Assembly: GCA_937996235.1 (NCBI GenBank)
Contig: CALKVK010000018.1
Location: 73,662-137,661, forward strand
DNA from: an uncultured bacterium
GTDB taxonomy: Bacteria; Planctomycetota; JAJSAM01; JAJVHW01
Length of the DNA: 64,000 nucleotides
Reading direction: 5' to 3'
The notes beneath the pieces were generated by a model. It was not told the DNA's origin, did no database searches, and was given only the letters and a program-made list of their open reading frames with translations. This document shows positions 36,670-45,035 of the stretch, one piece after another (position 1 is the stretch's first letter; each line of letters begins with the position of its first letter). A program made the translations under genes and the position numbers.

Positions 36670-38304
36670 ATGCCGAGCCTCGAGATCGTCGTCACCCGTG
36701 GACCGTCCAAGGGCGCGCGCGCGCCCCTGGACTCCGACCGCCCCGTCACGCTCGGGCGCGGCGCGGACTGCACGCTGGCGCTCGCCGACGGGAAGGTCAG
36801 CTCGCGCCACGCGCGCATCGACCTCGAGCGCGTGGGCGTGACCATCACCGACCTCGGCTCGAAGAACGGCACGTTCGTGGACGGCATGTCGGTGCTCGAG
36901 CCGGTGCGCATCCGGCCGGGGCAGGAGATCTCGCTCGGCAACAGCTCGGTCGAGCTGATCGCCGTGGAGGAGCCGGGCGGCGCGCCGATCGCGCAGCCGG
37001 CGGTCGCGCCGGAGCAGATCCGGGCGCGCATCGACACGGTGCGCGAGCTGGCGCAGCCCGTCACGCGCGAACGCGTGGCCGGGGCGACGAAGGCGCAGCG
37101 CAGCCTCGCGATCCTGCACGAGATCGGCGCGCTGGTCTCCTCGGAGATCGACGAGGACGGGTTCCTGCGCCGCCTCATGGACCTGATCTTCACGCTGCTG
37201 CCCGCCGACCGCGGCGCGCTGATCCTCGTCGACGCCGACGGCACGCCGCAGACGCGCGCGCGGCGCGCGACGCACGAGCGCGACGAGGCGACGATCCACG
37301 TCTCCCGCACCATCCTCGGCAAGGTGCTCGACGAGGGCATCTCGATCCTCACCGCGGACGCGGGCTCGGACGCGCGGCTCGCCGACGGCGCAAGCATCGT
37401 GATCGGCAACGTGCGCTCGGCGATGTGCGTGCCGATCCGCGGCAAGCGCCGCACGCTCGGCGCGATCTACGTCGACACGGTCCTCTCCGTCGGCGTGTTC
37501 GGCAAGGACGACCTGCACGTGCTGACGACCGTCGGCATCGTGGCGGGCACGGCGCTCGAGAACATCGAGCTGTTCCGCCGCAACCTCGAGCAGGCGCGCA
37601 TGGCGGCGATCGGCCAGGTCGTCGCGGGTCTCGGCCACGACATCCGCAACATGCTCACGGCGCTGCGCGGCGGCGTGTTCGTCATCGACGAGCTCGTGCG
37701 CGAGCGCGACGACGAGGAGCTGCGCGGCGCGTGGGACATCGTGCGCTACGGCCAGGACTCGATCGGCAACCTCGTGCAGGACATGGTGAACTTCAGCAAG
37801 CGCCGCGAGCCGGACTGGCGGATGTGCGACATCAACGCCGTCGTGCACAACGCGGTCTCGTTCCAGCGCCAGCGCGCGGAGGAGCGCGGCATCGCGCTCG
37901 GCGAGTTCCTCGACCCGACCATCCCGCAGTTCCTCTGCGAGCCGTCCGCAATCGAGCGCTGCGTGCTGAACCTCGTCTCGAACGCGCTCGACGCGTGCAC
38001 GGAGAAGTCCGGCTCGGTGCGCATCACCACGCAGCCGAACGACGACGGCACCGCTGCGCTGATCACGGTGCAGGACGACGGCGAGGGCATCCCGCCGGAG
38101 CGGCACCAGCGCATCTTCGACCTGCTCTATTCGACGAAGGGCTCGCGCGGCACCGGCTTCGGGCTCGCGATCACGAAGAAGATCGTCGAGGAGCACGGCG
38201 GGCGCATCCACCTGCGCTCGGAGCCGGGCGCGGGCGCCTCGTTCACGCTCGAGCTGCCCTGCCGCACGCAGGTGCCGGCCGAGGCGACCGCCGCCATCTG
38301 CTGA
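36670..38304 (+). CDS. FHA-GAF sensor histidine kinase
   Basis: 544 residues. FHA domain (about 1-95: VTLGRGADC, SSRHARI, GSKNGTFVDG), GAF domain (about 150-300), HisKA-type dimerisation helix with His323 in GLGHDIRNML, and HATPase_c (NLVSNALDA N-box, DDGEGIP G1 box, GTGFGLAITKKIVEEHGG). It should autophosphorylate His323 and pass phosphate to a response regulator that is not in the window. FHA plus GAF at the N-terminus parallels the sigma54 activator at 3-5 kb. No transmembrane segment, so it senses cytoplasmic signals. Confidence 0.92.
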   Translation: MPSLEIVVTRGPSKGARAPLDSDRPVTLGRGADCTLALADGKVSSRHARIDLERVGVTITDLGSKNGTFVDGMSVLEPVRIRPGQEISLGNSSVELIAVEEPGGAPIAQPAVAPEQIRARIDTVRELAQPVTRERVAGATKAQRSLAILHEIGALVSSEIDEDGFLRRLMDLIFTLLPADRGALILVDADGTPQTRARRATHERDEATIHVSRTILGKVLDEGISILTADAGSDARLADGASIVIGNVRSAMCVPIRGKRRTLGAIYVDTVLSVGVFGKDDLHVLTTVGIVAGTALENIELFRRNLEQARMAAIGQVVAGLGHDIRNMLTALRGGVFVIDELVRERDDEELRGAWDIVRYGQDSIGNLVQDMVNFSKRREPDWRMCDINAVVHNAVSFQRQRAEERGIALGEFLDPTIPQFLCEPSAIERCVLNLVSNALDACTEKSGSVRITTQPNDDGTAALITVQDDGEGIPPERHQRIFDLLYSTKGSRGTGFGLAITKKIVEEHGGRIHLRSEPGAGASFTLELPCRTQVPAEATAAIC

Positions 38305-38358
38305 CGCGACCGGCCGTCCGCCGCTGCGCCGCCGCCCGCCTCCGGACCGTGCCGGACG

Positions 38359-38718
38359 TCAGGAGCTGCGCAGCCGTTCGAGCAGCGCAGCCGCCCGCGC
38401 GCGCGCGTCCGGGCCGGTCAGCCAAGCTCCGGACGCGGCGACCTCGGGTCCGCGCGGCGCCGCGCGCGCGGCGGCGAGCGCCCCGGCGAACGCGAGCGCG
38501 GGCGCGATCACGCCCTGCGGCGCGGGTGCGGTCCGCGGCGGCGGCGGTGGCGCCCCGAGCGCCGCCGCGAGGTCTGCAGCGGCGCGCTCGAGCGCGCGCC
38601 GCGCCACGCGCCCCAGGGCGTCTTCGAGGGCGGCGCCGCCGGCCTCGAGGGCCGCGGCGAGCCGGGACGCCGCGCCGCCCCAGAGAGGTTCGTCACCCTG
38701 CGCGCCGGCCCCGTGCAT
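38359..38718 (-). CDS. Small Ala-rich hypothetical protein
   Basis: 119 residues from ATG 38718. Mostly Ala/Arg-rich helical sequence (ALEAGGAALEDALGRVARRAL) with a Pro run near the middle. No family recognised. The frame fills the gap between the kinase and pyrB, divergent from pyrB. Because any frame in this GC range stays open easily, reality of the gene is uncertain. Confidence 0.4.
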   Translation of the reverse strand: MHGAGAQGDEPLWGGAASRLAAALEAGGAALEDALGRVARRALERAAADLAAALGAPPPPPRTAPAPQGVIAPALAFAGALAAARAAPRGPEVAASGAWLTGPDARARAAALLERLRSS

Positions 38719-38772
38719 GCGCCGCCTCCCGCTCACCGGTCCAACTCGACTTCGTCCGCCCGCGCGTGCAGC

Positions 38773-39744
38773 ATGCCCGGCGGCGTGACGACGGGCAACC
38801 CCCTGACGGCGATCGAGTCGGAGCTCGTCGAGCGGATGCGCGGCAGCGACATCATCTCGGTGCGCCAGTTCCGGCCGGACGAGCTGCGCACCCTGCTCGG
38901 CATCGTGCAGCGCTTCGAGGGGGACACGCCGCCCCTGCTCCTCGGCAAGGTGCTCGGCGCGCTCTTCTTCGAGCCGTCCACGCGCACGCGGCTCTCGTTC
39001 GAGAGCGCGATGCTGCGCCTCGGCGGCAGCGTGATCGGGTTCGCCGACGCGGGCATCACGTCGGCGACGAAGGGCGAGACGCTCCAGGACACGCTGCGCA
39101 TCGTCGAGAACTACTGCGACGTGATCGTGATCCGCCACCCGCGCGAGGGCGCCGCGCGCGCCGCGGCGGAGGCGACGACGCGCCCCGTGGTGAACGGCGG
39201 CGACGGCGCGAACCAGCACCCGACGCAGACGCTGCTCGACCTGTACACGATCCAGCGGCGGCTCGGCCGCGTGTCGGGGCTGCGCATCGGCTTCCTCGGC
39301 GACCTGAAGTACGGACGCGCGGCGCACTCGCTCGTCGAGGCGGCCGCCATGCTCGGCAACGAGCTCGTGCTCGTCGCGCCGCCGTCGCTGCGCCTGCCGT
39401 CGCGGCGCCTCGAGGAGCTCGCGGCGCTCGGCGCCACGTACGAGGAGACCAGCGAGCTCGGGCCGACGCTCCCGACCGTGGACGTGCTGTACGTGACGCG
39501 CATCCAGCAGGAGCGCTTCGCCGATCCGCTCGACTTCGAGCGCGTGCGCAACGCGTACCAGATCGACCGCGAGACGGTGGACCGCGGCAAGGAGGGCATG
39601 ATCGTCATGCACCCGCTGCCGCGCGTGAACGAGATCCACCCGAGCGTCGACGCGTCGCCGCGCGCCGCGTACTTCGAACAGGCGAAGAACGGCGTGACGG
39701 TGCGCAAGGCGCTGCTCGCGCTGCTCATGGGAGCGGTGTCGTGA
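38773..39744 (+). CDS. pyrB: Aspartate carbamoyltransferase catalytic subunit
   Basis: 323 residues. The carbamoyl-phosphate loop FFEPSTRTRLSFE (Ser69, Thr70, Arg71, Thr72) and aspartate-domain HPTQTLLDLYTI and MHPLPRVNEI are diagnostic. It catalyses carbamoyl phosphate + aspartate to carbamoyl aspartate, the second step of pyrimidine synthesis. ATG 38773 begins just before the conserved region; a GTG five codons on is possible. The stop overlaps the pyrI start (GTGA). Confidence 0.96.
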   Translation: MPGGVTTGNPLTAIESELVERMRGSDIISVRQFRPDELRTLLGIVQRFEGDTPPLLLGKVLGALFFEPSTRTRLSFESAMLRLGGSVIGFADAGITSATKGETLQDTLRIVENYCDVIVIRHPREGAARAAAEATTRPVVNGGDGANQHPTQTLLDLYTIQRRLGRVSGLRIGFLGDLKYGRAAHSLVEAAAMLGNELVLVAPPSLRLPSRRLEELAALGATYEETSELGPTLPTVDVLYVTRIQQERFADPLDFERVRNAYQIDRETVDRGKEGMIVMHPLPRVNEIHPSVDASPRAAYFEQAKNGVTVRKALLALLMGAVS

Positions 39745-40205
39745 GCACCGGCGACCGCCGCACGCAGAAGCAGGTGGCCGCGCTGCGCAGCGGCACGGTC
39801 GTGGACCACCTGAACCCGGGCATGGCGCTCAAGGCGCTGCAGCTGATCGGCCTCCCCGCGGACGCGACGGCGCTGATCGGCGTGAACCTCTCGAGCGCGA
39901 AGATGGGCCGCAAGGACATCCTCAAGCTCGAGAACTTCGAGATCCAGCCGGAGCAGGTGGAGCGCCTCGCGGTGCTCGGGCCGAAGGCGAGCGTCTGCTA
40001 CATCCGCGACTACACGGTCGTGCGCAAGGTGCAGGTGCGGCTGCCGGAGCGCATCGAGGCTCTGCTGCGCTGCCCGAACCCCGCGTGCATCACGAACCAC
40101 GACCGCATCACGACGCGCTTCGACGTGGAGCGGCAGGGCCCCACGCTCGTGCGCTGCCACTACTGCGAGCGCCTGATCAGCGAGGACGAGTTCGTCCTGC
40201 TGTGA
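39741..40205 (+). CDS. pyrI: Aspartate carbamoyltransferase regulatory subunit
   Basis: 154 residues. N-terminal nucleotide-binding allosteric domain (VVDHLNPGMALKALQLIGL, with the HIP-like start) and a C-terminal zinc domain with Cys111, Cys116, Cys139 and Cys142 (CPNPAC...CHYC). It binds CTP/ATP and assembles with PyrB into the allosteric holoenzyme. GTG start within the pyrB stop gives coupled expression. The two-subunit form implies feedback control of pyrimidine synthesis here. Confidence 0.96.
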   Translation: MSTGDRRTQKQVAALRSGTVVDHLNPGMALKALQLIGLPADATALIGVNLSSAKMGRKDILKLENFEIQPEQVERLAVLGPKASVCYIRDYTVVRKVQVRLPERIEALLRCPNPACITNHDRITTRFDVERQGPTLVRCHYCERLISEDEFVLL

Positions 40206-40289
40206 GGGCCGTCACGTGAAGCGCACGTGCGCGGAACGTGAGGCCGGTCTCGTGCTCGCGGCGTCCGTGGTGCCCTGCGGCGGCATCGT

Positions 40290-40295
40290 TACCCT
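40290..40295 (+). promoter_or_regulatory. Candidate -10 element TACCCT, leaderless layout
   Basis: TACCCT ends six bases before ATG 40302. No Shine-Dalgarno in between. Confidence 0.45.
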
Positions 40296-40301
40296 CTCCG
40301 C

Positions 40302-41945
40302 ATGAGCAGCACCGCCGACCACACCGCGTCCCTCTCCTCGCGTCTGCCGCAGGTCATCGACGGCTACGACCTCGCCGCCGAGACGCAGCGCGCGCGCACG
40401 ACGATCCCCGACGTCCACGTCCTCGGCCGCACGCTGAACCGCGCGACGGCAGTGGTCGCGTACGGCCCCGAGCCGGCCCACCACGAGGAGACGCGGCGGC
40501 GGCACGCGGCGAACGTCTTCGCGAACACGCTCGACCCGGACTCGCCGGTGCTCGAACTCGGCTGGCCGACGTCCGGCCACTTCGTGATGGACTCGCGCGG
40601 CGTCCACATCGACCTGGTGCTCGCGGTCGCGCAGCGCGTGCTCGACGAGCGGCACCCGCGCGTCGTCGAGGCGCTCGCGCGTCTGTCCGACGCGGGGCTC
40701 CTCGCCCACCGCGAGATCAACACCGACGACTACCTGGACCGCGCGCCGCACGCGCCGGGGCTGCACCTGCCGCAGGACGTCGCGGAGCTCCTGAACGGCG
40801 TGCTCGCGACGAGCTACCCGGGCTCGGGCGCGTGGCGCACGTTCTTCACCAACTCGGGCGCCGAGTCGTGCGAGGCGGCGCTCAAGCTCGCCTTCATGAC
40901 CCGCTACAAGCGCTTCCTCGAGACGCACGGCGAGGCGCGGCTCGCGGAGGTGATGCGCGAGCTCGGCATCCGCCCCTTCGCGCCGCTCGCCGCCGACACG
41001 AGCCGCAAGGAGGCCGTGTACGAGGACTACCCGTTCTTCGTCGCGGGCCTCGAGCGCGCGTTCCACGGCCGCACGCTCGGCGCGCTCTCGCTGACGGCGA
41101 GCAAGAAGGTGCAGAAGGTCGGCTTCCCGCGCCTGCGCTGGGTGCGCCACATCCCGCTGAACGCCCCCGCCGGGACGCTCGAGGCGCTCGTGGACACGCG
41201 CGGCATCGACGAGCTGCTGCGCACGCCGGGCGAGCTGCGCCGCACGATCGACGACGGGCGCATCCCGCGCGACCTGTTCGCCGGCTTCCTGATGGAGCCG
41301 TTCCAGGGCGAGGGCGGCTACCGCCCCGCGACGCCGGAGTTCGCGCAGGACTGCGCGCGCACCTGCCGCGCGCACGGTGCGCTGTTCATGCTCGACGAGG
41401 TGCAGACCTTCGCGCGCACGGGCACGCTCTTCTTCGGCCAGCAGCTCGGCGTCGAACCCGACGCGGTCTCGATGGCGAAGGGCCTCTTCGCCGCGGCGCT
41501 CGTCGCGCGGGCCGACCTGTCGAGGTACCTGCACGGCGGCTGGCACTCGAACACGTGGGGCGGCGGACGCATCCTCGACGTGCAGGTCGGTCACGCCGTC
41601 CTCGACACGCTCGCGCACCACCGCGATCCCTTGTTCGAGGGCCGTTCGCTGCCCGAGAACCAGATGCTGAAGGGCCGCCTGCTCGAGGCGGGCCTGCACG
41701 AGCTGCGCACGCGGCACCCGGGCGTCGTCGACTCCTACGTCGTGCGCGGCGGCATGGCGCGCCTGACGGTGCGGCGCCGCGCGGACCTCGTCCGCGAGGC
41801 GTGGGCGCGCGGGCTGAAGCTGTTGCCGTGCGGCGCCGCGGGCGAGGTCTCGTCGATCCGCGTGCTGCTCCTCGCCGACGTGCTCGGCCGCGAGGTGCAC
41901 GCCGCGCTCGACGTGCTCGACGCCGCCTGCGCGGCGCTGAGCTGA
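40302..41945 (+). CDS. Class III PLP-dependent aminotransferase
   Basis: 547 residues, longer than the usual 400-460 because of about 60 extra N-terminal residues and an insertion near 190-230. Fold-type I class III features: FFTNSGAESCEAALKLA (phosphate/ligand loop), FHGRTLGALSLT, PFQGEGGYRPATPEF, MLDEVQTFARTG with Asp365, and the PLP-lysine Lys393 in SMAKGLFAAALV. The group includes ornithine, GABA and lysine-epsilon aminotransferases. Substrate cannot be fixed from sequence. The DUF4253 lipoprotein begins three bases after it. Confidence 0.9.
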   Translation: MSSTADHTASLSSRLPQVIDGYDLAAETQRARTTIPDVHVLGRTLNRATAVVAYGPEPAHHEETRRRHAANVFANTLDPDSPVLELGWPTSGHFVMDSRGVHIDLVLAVAQRVLDERHPRVVEALARLSDAGLLAHREINTDDYLDRAPHAPGLHLPQDVAELLNGVLATSYPGSGAWRTFFTNSGAESCEAALKLAFMTRYKRFLETHGEARLAEVMRELGIRPFAPLAADTSRKEAVYEDYPFFVAGLERAFHGRTLGALSLTASKKVQKVGFPRLRWVRHIPLNAPAGTLEALVDTRGIDELLRTPGELRRTIDDGRIPRDLFAGFLMEPFQGEGGYRPATPEFAQDCARTCRAHGALFMLDEVQTFARTGTLFFGQQLGVEPDAVSMAKGLFAAALVARADLSRYLHGGWHSNTWGGGRILDVQVGHAVLDTLAHHRDPLFEGRSLPENQMLKGRLLEAGLHELRTRHPGVVDSYVVRGGMARLTVRRRADLVREAWARGLKLLPCGAAGEVSSIRVLLLADVLGREVHAALDVLDAACAALS

Positions 41946-41948
41946 CCC

Positions 41949-42632
41949 GTGGCACCGCTCCACCGACGTCGCGCCCCGGCGGCCGCGCTCGCGCTGCTCG
42001 CGGCGCTCGCCGCATGTGGCCGCTCGAACTCGCCCGCGGCGCCGAAGGCGGAGGACTCGATGGACGCGGAGCGCGACGCGGTGGACGGCTCGTTCGCGGT
42101 CTCGGACGCCATCGAGCGCGAGGCACGACGTCTCGGCACCAACCTGCGGCGCATGCAGGGTCTGGACGAAGACGGCTCACCGCAGCCGGCGAACGGCATC
42201 ACGATCGACGTTGCGCACGATCGCAGCGTGGCCGCACTCGATGCGCTCTCGCAGATCGAGCCGGGAGCGTACGTCGTCTTCATCTCGGAGCAGGGCTTCG
42301 ACGGAGACGACGACCAGCTCTCCGTACTGCGTACGGCAGATCCCTTCGACGCCGTGCGGGCGATGGGAACGAACGGGGCGAACTTCGACATCACCAACGC
42401 GATGGTGATCGAGCGGCTGACGCTCTGGCGCGAGCGCTACGGGCTGACCGTCGTCGGCGCCGGTTTCGACTGGCTCTGGGTGCAGTTCGCGCGCGCTGCA
42501 CCGGACTGGACGGCGTTCGCCGACGAGGTCTACGAGTTCTGCCCGGATGCCGTCGACCAGGGTGTGGGGACGGTCGAGGCCCTCGCCGAGGGGCTCCGCG
42601 ATACCCGGACCGTCTACCTCTGGTGGGACTGA
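41949..42632 (+). CDS. DUF4253 domain lipoprotein
   Basis: 227 residues from a GTG. A lipoprotein signal (AALALLAALAACGRS) has Cys near 23. The C-terminal part (about 135-227) matches DUF4253: RYGLTVVGAGFDWLWVQFA, YEFCPDAVDQGVGTVEALAEGL and the terminal TVYLWWD. The domain's function is unknown; cytoplasmic DUF4253 proteins are more usual, so an exported one is uncommon. Third-position GC is a little lower than in flanking genes, hinting at later acquisition. Confidence 0.8.
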   Translation: MAPLHRRRAPAAALALLAALAACGRSNSPAAPKAEDSMDAERDAVDGSFAVSDAIEREARRLGTNLRRMQGLDEDGSPQPANGITIDVAHDRSVAALDALSQIEPGAYVVFISEQGFDGDDDQLSVLRTADPFDAVRAMGTNGANFDITNAMVIERLTLWRERYGLTVVGAGFDWLWVQFARAAPDWTAFADEVYEFCPDAVDQGVGTVEALAEGLRDTRTVYLWWD

Positions 42633-42824
42633 CGGCTCGCATCGACGGTCTGCACCGCGACCGGCTGCGACGGCGCGGCGCTCGACGACTCGGCGACCGC
42701 GACCGAGGTGACGGGCTGCCGCCTCACCAGGAGCCGCGTGCTGCTCGCGAACGGCGGCACCTTCGGCAGCTTCGCGGGGAACAACGTCGTGCTGGACGAC
42801 GCGGTCGCGCCCGGGATCGTCCGA
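42633..42824 (+). pseudogene. Remnant of a right-handed beta-helix protein
   Basis: In the frame directly after the DUF4253 stop the sequence reads LASTVCTATGCDGAALDDSA, then TEVTGCRLTRSRVLLANGGT and FGSFAGNNVVLDDAVAPGIV. The rung-like alternation and Asn/Gly turns are typical of parallel beta-helix (pectate-lyase-like) passenger domains. No start codon of its own with a Shine-Dalgarno, and the frame runs into the convergent HEAT gene, so it appears truncated at both ends. It could also be a broken 3' fusion part of the lipoprotein. Confidence 0.4.
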
Positions 42825-42830
42825 GGCGCG

Positions 42831-43889
42831 TCAGCCCTTCGGCCACTTCGCGGCCTCGCCCTGCTCGACGATCACGTCGAGCTCGGAGAGCCGCAGCCGG
42901 TGCTTCTCGAGGATCTCGCCGCGCAGCTCGTTCAGGCGCGCGCGGTAGACCTTCGCGCGCTCGTCGCCCGCGGCGTCGCCGGGCACCTTGCGCGCGGCCT
43001 CGGCCGTCGCCTCCTCGAGCGCCTTGCACCAGGCGACGTACACGGCCTTGCGGTCGTCCTCGGACATCCGCTCCCCGATCGACACGGGATCGACGTACTT
43101 CTTCGGGTCCTTCAGGTAGTCCTCGAGGTCTTCGGGGCGCCGGAAGCCGTAGCCGGTGATCTCCTTGAGCGCCGCGATGAGCGCCTTCGTGCACTCGGGC
43201 CGCGGACGCCAGCCGCGCTGGCCGCCGTACTTCGACTTCCACTTCGCCTTCGCGGCCTCGGCGTCGGCGCTGCCCTCGGCGCCGGTGTCGACGCTGACGG
43301 TGCCCGTCGCGAAGCTCTTCTCGTCCGGGTAGCGCTTGAAGAAGTCGAGCATCTCGCGCAGCGCGAAGTCGCTCTTCCAGCGGCCGAACACCTCGAACGT
43401 CGCCGCGACGATCCCGTCGTCGCCGTGGGTGACGAGCCCCTTCAGGTCCTTCTCGGCCTTGCGGTGCTCGAGAGCGCCGATCGAGCGCACCGCCGCCTGC
43501 ACGACCTTGGCCTGCTCCTCGTCCGCCTCGTGCTCCTCGATCAGCTTCTGCAGCCGCGGGCCGGCGCTCTTCGCCGACGTGAGCTGCAGCCCGAGCCCCG
43601 CCGCGGCGGCGGCGACGACGTTGCGGTCGGCGTCGTCGAGCAGCTTCATGAGGTCCTTCGCGACCTTCGGGTGCACGACCTTCGAGTAGGAGCGCAGCGC
43701 GCGCAGCTTGTAGTCGATGTCCGCCGTGTCGAACTCGCGCGCGAACGCGTCCTGCGCCGACTTCAGCGTCTTCGCGTCGACGTCGACGACCTCGTCGGCG
43801 GCGCGCGCCGCGGGCGGTGCGAGCAGCGCGGGCGTGGCGGCGAGCACGGCCGCGAGCAGCGTGGCGGCGATCGGGCGGCGCGGCGTCAT
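42831..43889 (-). CDS. Secreted HEAT-like repeat protein
   Basis: 352 residues with signal peptide (LLAAVLAATPALLAPPAARA). Residues 45-180 hold HEAT-like helical repeats (KVVHPKVAKDLMKLLDDADRNVVAAAAAGLG). The rest is charged, Lys/Glu-rich and helical, with conserved-looking RRPEDLEDYLKDPKKYVDP. Its tail shares style with the protein at 52184. ATG 43889 has a strong GGGAGGAG site four bases upstream. It lies 19 bases after the moxR stop, so the two form one unit. Role unknown. Confidence 0.8.
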   Translation of the reverse strand: MTPRRPIAATLLAAVLAATPALLAPPAARAADEVVDVDAKTLKSAQDAFAREFDTADIDYKLRALRSYSKVVHPKVAKDLMKLLDDADRNVVAAAAAGLGLQLTSAKSAGPRLQKLIEEHEADEEQAKVVQAAVRSIGALEHRKAEKDLKGLVTHGDDGIVAATFEVFGRWKSDFALREMLDFFKRYPDEKSFATGTVSVDTGAEGSADAEAAKAKWKSKYGGQRGWRPRPECTKALIAALKEITGYGFRRPEDLEDYLKDPKKYVDPVSIGERMSEDDRKAVYVAWCKALEEATAEAARKVPGDAAGDERAKVYRARLNELRGEILEKHRLRLSELDVIVEQGEAAKWPKG

Positions 43890-43908
43890 GGTTCTCCTCC
43901 CTCGGGCC

Positions 43909-44991
43909 TCAGGTGCGGGCGGGCGCAGCCGCCGCGCGGCCGCGGAGACTACGCCAGATGCGACGCAGCGGTCCGCCGCGGCGCGCGCGGCGCTCCTCCG
44001 GGCGCCAGCCGTCGGGCGCCGCGACCGACTCGACGACGCGGCGCACGATCTCGTCGGCGCTCACGTCCTGCGCGACGGCGGTGAAGCTCGGCACGATGCG
44101 GTGCCCCATCACGGGCGCGACGACGGCACGCACGTCCGCGCAGTTCGGCGCGGCGCGTCCGTCGCACAGCGCACGGGCCTTCGCGACCATCACCAGCGCC
44201 TGCGGCGCACGCGGGCCGGCGCCCCACGAGATCAGGTCGCCGATGCCGGCGGCCGCCTCCGGTCCGGGGCGCGTGGCGCGCGCGAGGGCCGTGGCGTAGC
44301 GCAGGACGTCGTCGGGCGTGCGCGCGTCGCGCACCACGCGCTGCAGGCCGATGATCTCGTCGCGCGTGAGCACGGGTGCGAGGTCGGGCAGCGATCCGGC
44401 GACGGTGCGGCGCACGATCCGCCGCTCCTGCTCCTCTTCCGGGTAGTCCACCACGATGCGGACCAGGAAGCGGTCGAGCTGCGCGGCCGGGAGCTCGTAC
44501 GTGCCCTCCTGCTCGATCGGGTTCTGCGTCGCGAGCACCACGAACGGCGCGGGCAGCGGGCGGCTCGTGCCGGCCGACGTGACCGTACGCTCCTCCATGC
44601 CCTCCATCAGCGCGGCCTGCGTCTTCGGCGGCGTGCGGTTGATCTCGTCGGCGAGCAGGAGGTTCGTGAAGATCGGGCCGTGCACGAACCGGAAGCCGCG
44701 GCCGCCCTCGGGCAGATCGCAGAGCGTCTCGGCGCCGACGATGTCGCCGGGCATCAGGTCCGGTGTGAACTGGATGCGCCGGAACTCGAGCTCGAACAGT
44801 TCCGCGACGGACGAGCAGAGCAGCGTCTTCGCGAGGCCCGGCACGCCGACGAGCAGACCGTGACCGTTGCAGAGGAGGCACGCGAGGACGAGGTCCACGA
44901 CGTGTTCCATGCCCACGATGCGCGTGCCCAGGCGCGCGCGCAGCTCCTTCACGGCCCGCGGCAGGCTCTGGCGCAGCTCGGCGTCGGTCAT
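43909..44991 (-). CDS. MoxR family AAA+ ATPase
   Basis: 360 residues. Walker A GVPGLAKT, Walker B LLLADEINRTPPKTQAALMEGMEE, sensor ATQNPIEQEGTYELPAAQLDRF and arginine-finger region are all present and typical of MoxR. These ATPases act as chaperones that mature metal-dependent or multi-subunit complexes, usually beside DUF58 and VWA genes. Here the only partner is a secreted HEAT protein downstream. The last about 40 residues are basic and Pro/Ala-rich, beyond the family core. Confidence 0.93.
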   Translation of the reverse strand: MTDAELRQSLPRAVKELRARLGTRIVGMEHVVDLVLACLLCNGHGLLVGVPGLAKTLLCSSVAELFELEFRRIQFTPDLMPGDIVGAETLCDLPEGGRGFRFVHGPIFTNLLLADEINRTPPKTQAALMEGMEERTVTSAGTSRPLPAPFVVLATQNPIEQEGTYELPAAQLDRFLVRIVVDYPEEEQERRIVRRTVAGSLPDLAPVLTRDEIIGLQRVVRDARTPDDVLRYATALARATRPGPEAAAGIGDLISWGAGPRAPQALVMVAKARALCDGRAAPNCADVRAVVAPVMGHRIVPSFTAVAQDVSADEIVRRVVESVAAPDGWRPEERRARRGGPLRRIWRSLRGRAAAAPART

Positions 44992-44997
44992 GGCGGC

Positions 44998-45003
44998 ATC
45001 GTA
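44998..45003 (-). promoter_or_regulatory. Candidate -10 element TACGAT, leaderless layout, for moxR
   Basis: GGGTACGATGCC on the minus strand. The hexamer ends six bases before ATG 44991. Confidence 0.5.
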
Positions 45004-45035
45004 CCCGCCCGCGAGGCGCGCGGACGGCGGATCCC

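Noticed and set aside
32899..38211. A 1770-codon minus-strand open frame spanning parA and the kinase
   Set aside because: Only the last 580 codons (HEAT protein) have natural composition. The rest is antisense to clearly recognisable ParA and kinase genes.
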